Shown here: positions 5,646-6,865 of the stretch, piece by piece
How the letters are laid out: each line of letters opens with the position of its first letter
How positions within the stretch are numbered: the first letter of the stretch is position 1
NCBI GenBank assembly: GCA_019247975.1
Contig: JAFBAD010000223.1
Span: 1 to 6,865, forward strand
Origin: Acidimicrobiia bacterium
GTDB lineage: Bacteria; Actinomycetota; Acidimicrobiia; Acidimicrobiales; Iamiaceae
Direction: 5' to 3'
Length of the DNA stretch: 6,865 bases
Position numbers and translations under genes: made by a program
Notes under the pieces: model-generated
Database searches by the model: none
Seen by the model: only the letters and a program-made list of their open reading frames with translations
Told to the model about the DNA's origin: nothing

Positions 5646-6344
5646 TCAGGGGCAGGTCTCCAGCATCTGGCCGAGGGCATCGCGCTCCGCGGTGTCGACG
5701 GTCAGGTGCCAGCGGACCTTCACCCGGACCCAGCTGGTGGCGTACCAGCACCAGGCCGACCGGTCGGGCGGGCGCCACTCGCTCGGGTCGCGATCGCCCT
5801 TCGAGCGGTTCGACGAGGCGGTGACCGCGACGAGCTGCTCCGGGTCGGTGACGTCGTTCGCGTAGGCGGCGCGGCGTTCGGCGGTCCACGTGTCGGCGCC
5901 CGACCTCCACGCTTCGCCGAGCGGGACGAGGTGGTCGACGTCGAGCTCGGCGGGGTCGGACACCGCGACGCCGTCGTAGCGCGACCGCCAGTCGCCGGCG
6001 ATCACCGCGCACGACCCGGTGCGGTCGACCTGCGGAGGCGTGAGCGACTCCTGGACGAGGACGTCGACCCGGGCGTCGCACCCGTTGCCGTCGAGGTCGA
6101 GCCACAGCGGGAACAGGTCACGGGAGTAGCCGTCGGGCGGTCGCCGGTCCTCGACCACGAGGGCGGCGAGCGCCCGGCGGACGTCCTTCGGCACCGAGGT
6201 GGTGGCGACCGCAGTCGTGGTGGTCGTCGTCGGGGCCGGCGGCAGCGAGCGGGCGGACTCGGGCGAGCTCCGCCCGATCGCGAAGGCGATGGTCGCAGCC
6301 GCCGCCACCAGCAGGATCGTGACGACGAGCCTCCGCTGCCTCAT
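5646..6344 (-). CDS. Exported HNH nuclease-like protein (DUF1524/GmrSD C-terminal type)
   Basis: Counting from the ATG at 6344, the 232-residue protein has a short basic N-terminus (MRQRR), a hydrophobic helix (6-24) that acts as signal or anchor, then a low-complexity linker with six consecutive Thr (39-44). The globular part carries LDLDGNGCDARVDVL (82-96), DVDHLVPLGEAW (135-146) with H138 as the probable catalytic histidine, and SNRSKGDRDPSEWRPP (178-193) with N179 as the second HNH position. Four cysteines (89, 112, 199, 231) could form disulfides outside the cell. This arrangement is common for secreted actinomycete HNH/DUF1524 proteins, whose roles are mostly unknown; nutrient DNA degradation or inter-bacterial use are both possible. 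The open frame extends 73 codons upstream, but that part is antisense to the helicase and was excluded. Confidence 0.88.
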   Translation of the reverse strand: MRQRRLVVTILLVAAAATIAFAIGRSSPESARSLPPAPTTTTTTAVATTSVPKDVRRALAALVVEDRRPPDGYSRDLFPLWLDLDGNGCDARVDVLVQESLTPPQVDRTGSCAVIAGDWRSRYDGVAVSDPAELDVDHLVPLGEAWRSGADTWTAERRAAYANDVTDPEQLVAVTASSNRSKGDRDPSEWRPPDRSAWCWYATSWVRVKVRWHLTVDTAERDALGQMLETCP

Positions 6345-6402
6345 CCGGCGACCACAGTACGGGCGCGTTCCTGTCACACCGGGTCCATAGGGTCGTCTCG
6401 TG
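6345..6402. promoter_or_regulatory. Divergent promoter region, HNH nuclease / helicase
   Basis: These 58 bases separate two divergent genes. On the plus strand TAGGGT (6388-6393) lies six bases before a GTG-ATG start pair with no Shine-Dalgarno, which suits a leaderless transcript. On the minus strand TACTGT (6360-6355 region) lies about nine bases before the HNH ATG. No clear -35 hexamers are seen, so exact elements are tentative. Confidence 0.35.
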
Positions 6403-6865
6403 ATGACGGACACGGCCCTGCTCGACGAAGAGGCGCTGACCCTGCTGCGCCAGCTGACCGGCGACCCGGCCAGCGAGTTCCGGCCCGAGCAGCTCGACGT
6501 CATCCGCATGCTGGTGGGGGAGCGCAAGCGGGTGCTGCTCGTGCAGCGCACCGGGTGGGGCAAGAGCGCCGTCTACTTCATCGCCTCGCGGCTGCTGCGT
6601 GACCGGGGCGCCGGGCCGACCCTGCTCGTGTCGCCGCTCCTGGCCCTCATGCGCAACCAGATCGAGGCGGCCGTCCAGATGGGCGTGCAGGCGGTCACGA
6701 TCAACAGCGCCAACCAGGAGGAGTGGGACGAGGTCCGCGCCCGGCTCGACGAGGGGAGCGTGGACATCCTCCTCATCTCGCCGGAGCGGCTGGCCAACGA
6801 GCGGTTCCGCAAGGACGTGCTGCCCGAGGTGGGCAAGGGGAGCGGCCTGCTCGTCATCGACGAGG
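6403..6865 (+). CDS. RecQ-like DEAD/DEAH-box helicase, 3' partial
   Basis: First 154 residues of an ATP-dependent superfamily-2 helicase; the gene runs off the window. From the ATG at 6403, FRPEQLDVI (26-34) is the RecQ-like Q-motif region, QRTGWGKSAVYF (48-59) the Walker A loop with K54, LLVSPLLALMRNQ (74-86) motif Ia, and ILLISPERLANERF (122-135) motif Ib. LLVIDE (149-154) is the start of Walker B, presumably continuing as the DEAH box beyond the edge. The order and wording are close to RecQ-family helicases, so DNA unwinding in repair is the likely role, but the C-terminal domains that separate RecQ from look-alikes are not visible. GTG at 6400 immediately precedes the ATG and could be the true start. 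It is divergent from the HNH gene, with no evident functional link. Confidence 0.88.
   Translation, partial: MTDTALLDEEALTLLRQLTGDPASEFRPEQLDVIRMLVGERKRVLLVQRTGWGKSAVYFIASRLLRDRGAGPTLLVSPLLALMRNQIEAAVQMGVQAVTINSANQEEWDEVRARLDEGSVDILLISPERLANERFRKDVLPEVGKGSGLLVIDE

Noticed and set aside
5642..5653. GCCC/GGGC hairpin at the DUF899/HNH junction as a bidirectional terminator
   Set aside because: Only four base pairs, no T-run on either strand.
6216..6235. GTGGTGGTCGTC-type triplet repeat
   Set aside because: It is the antisense of the poly-Thr linker codons in the HNH gene, not an independent repeat element.
5706..6602. 298-codon plus-strand open frame opposite the HNH gene and entering the helicase
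   Set aside because: Shadow frame; the minus strand carries an intact HNH protein, and the helicase motifs are in a different plus-strand frame.

Overview
The window is dense, GC-rich DNA with GTG and TTG starts, 1- and 4-base stop/start overlaps, a split heterodimeric lycopene cyclase and an F420-reductase-like protein. Together these point to an actinomycete. A lineage such as Acidimicrobiia is possible, but the sequence alone does not settle it.

Bases 1-4680 hold a carotenoid locus. A 5'-truncated family-2 glycosyltransferase of the CrtQ type (1-986, +) is followed after 2 bases by an acyltransferase of the staphyloxanthin CrtO type (989-1507, +). Facing them is a tightly coupled minus-strand operon: crtYc (2195-2545), crtYd (1887-2195) and crtZ (1420-1890). 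It would cyclise lycopene to beta-carotene and hydroxylate it. The 3' ends of the acyltransferase and crtZ overlap antisense by 88 bases. Diverging from crtYc is a carotenoid cleavage oxygenase with an apparent Tat/lipoprotein export signal (2601-4067, +), closely followed by an NAD(P)-binding F420-reductase-like protein (4084-4680, +). Read together, the genes suggest a beta-ring xanthophyll that is glycosylated and acylated, plus an exported enzyme that cleaves carotenoids. The link between the two branches is inference.

Bases 4681-5639 hold a short control region with two copies of the palindrome GCAAC-N5-GTTGC, centred 33 bases apart. It is followed by a 49-residue small protein and a DUF899 thioredoxin-like protein joined by an ATGA overlap. 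The matching repressor is not in the window.

Bases 5646-6865 hold a membrane-anchored or secreted HNH (DUF1524-type) nuclease-like protein on the minus strand. Diverging from it is the first 154 residues of a RecQ-like DEAD/DEAH helicase, cut by the window edge at its Walker B motif. No tRNA, rRNA, CRISPR array, insertion sequence or clear intrinsic terminator was seen.
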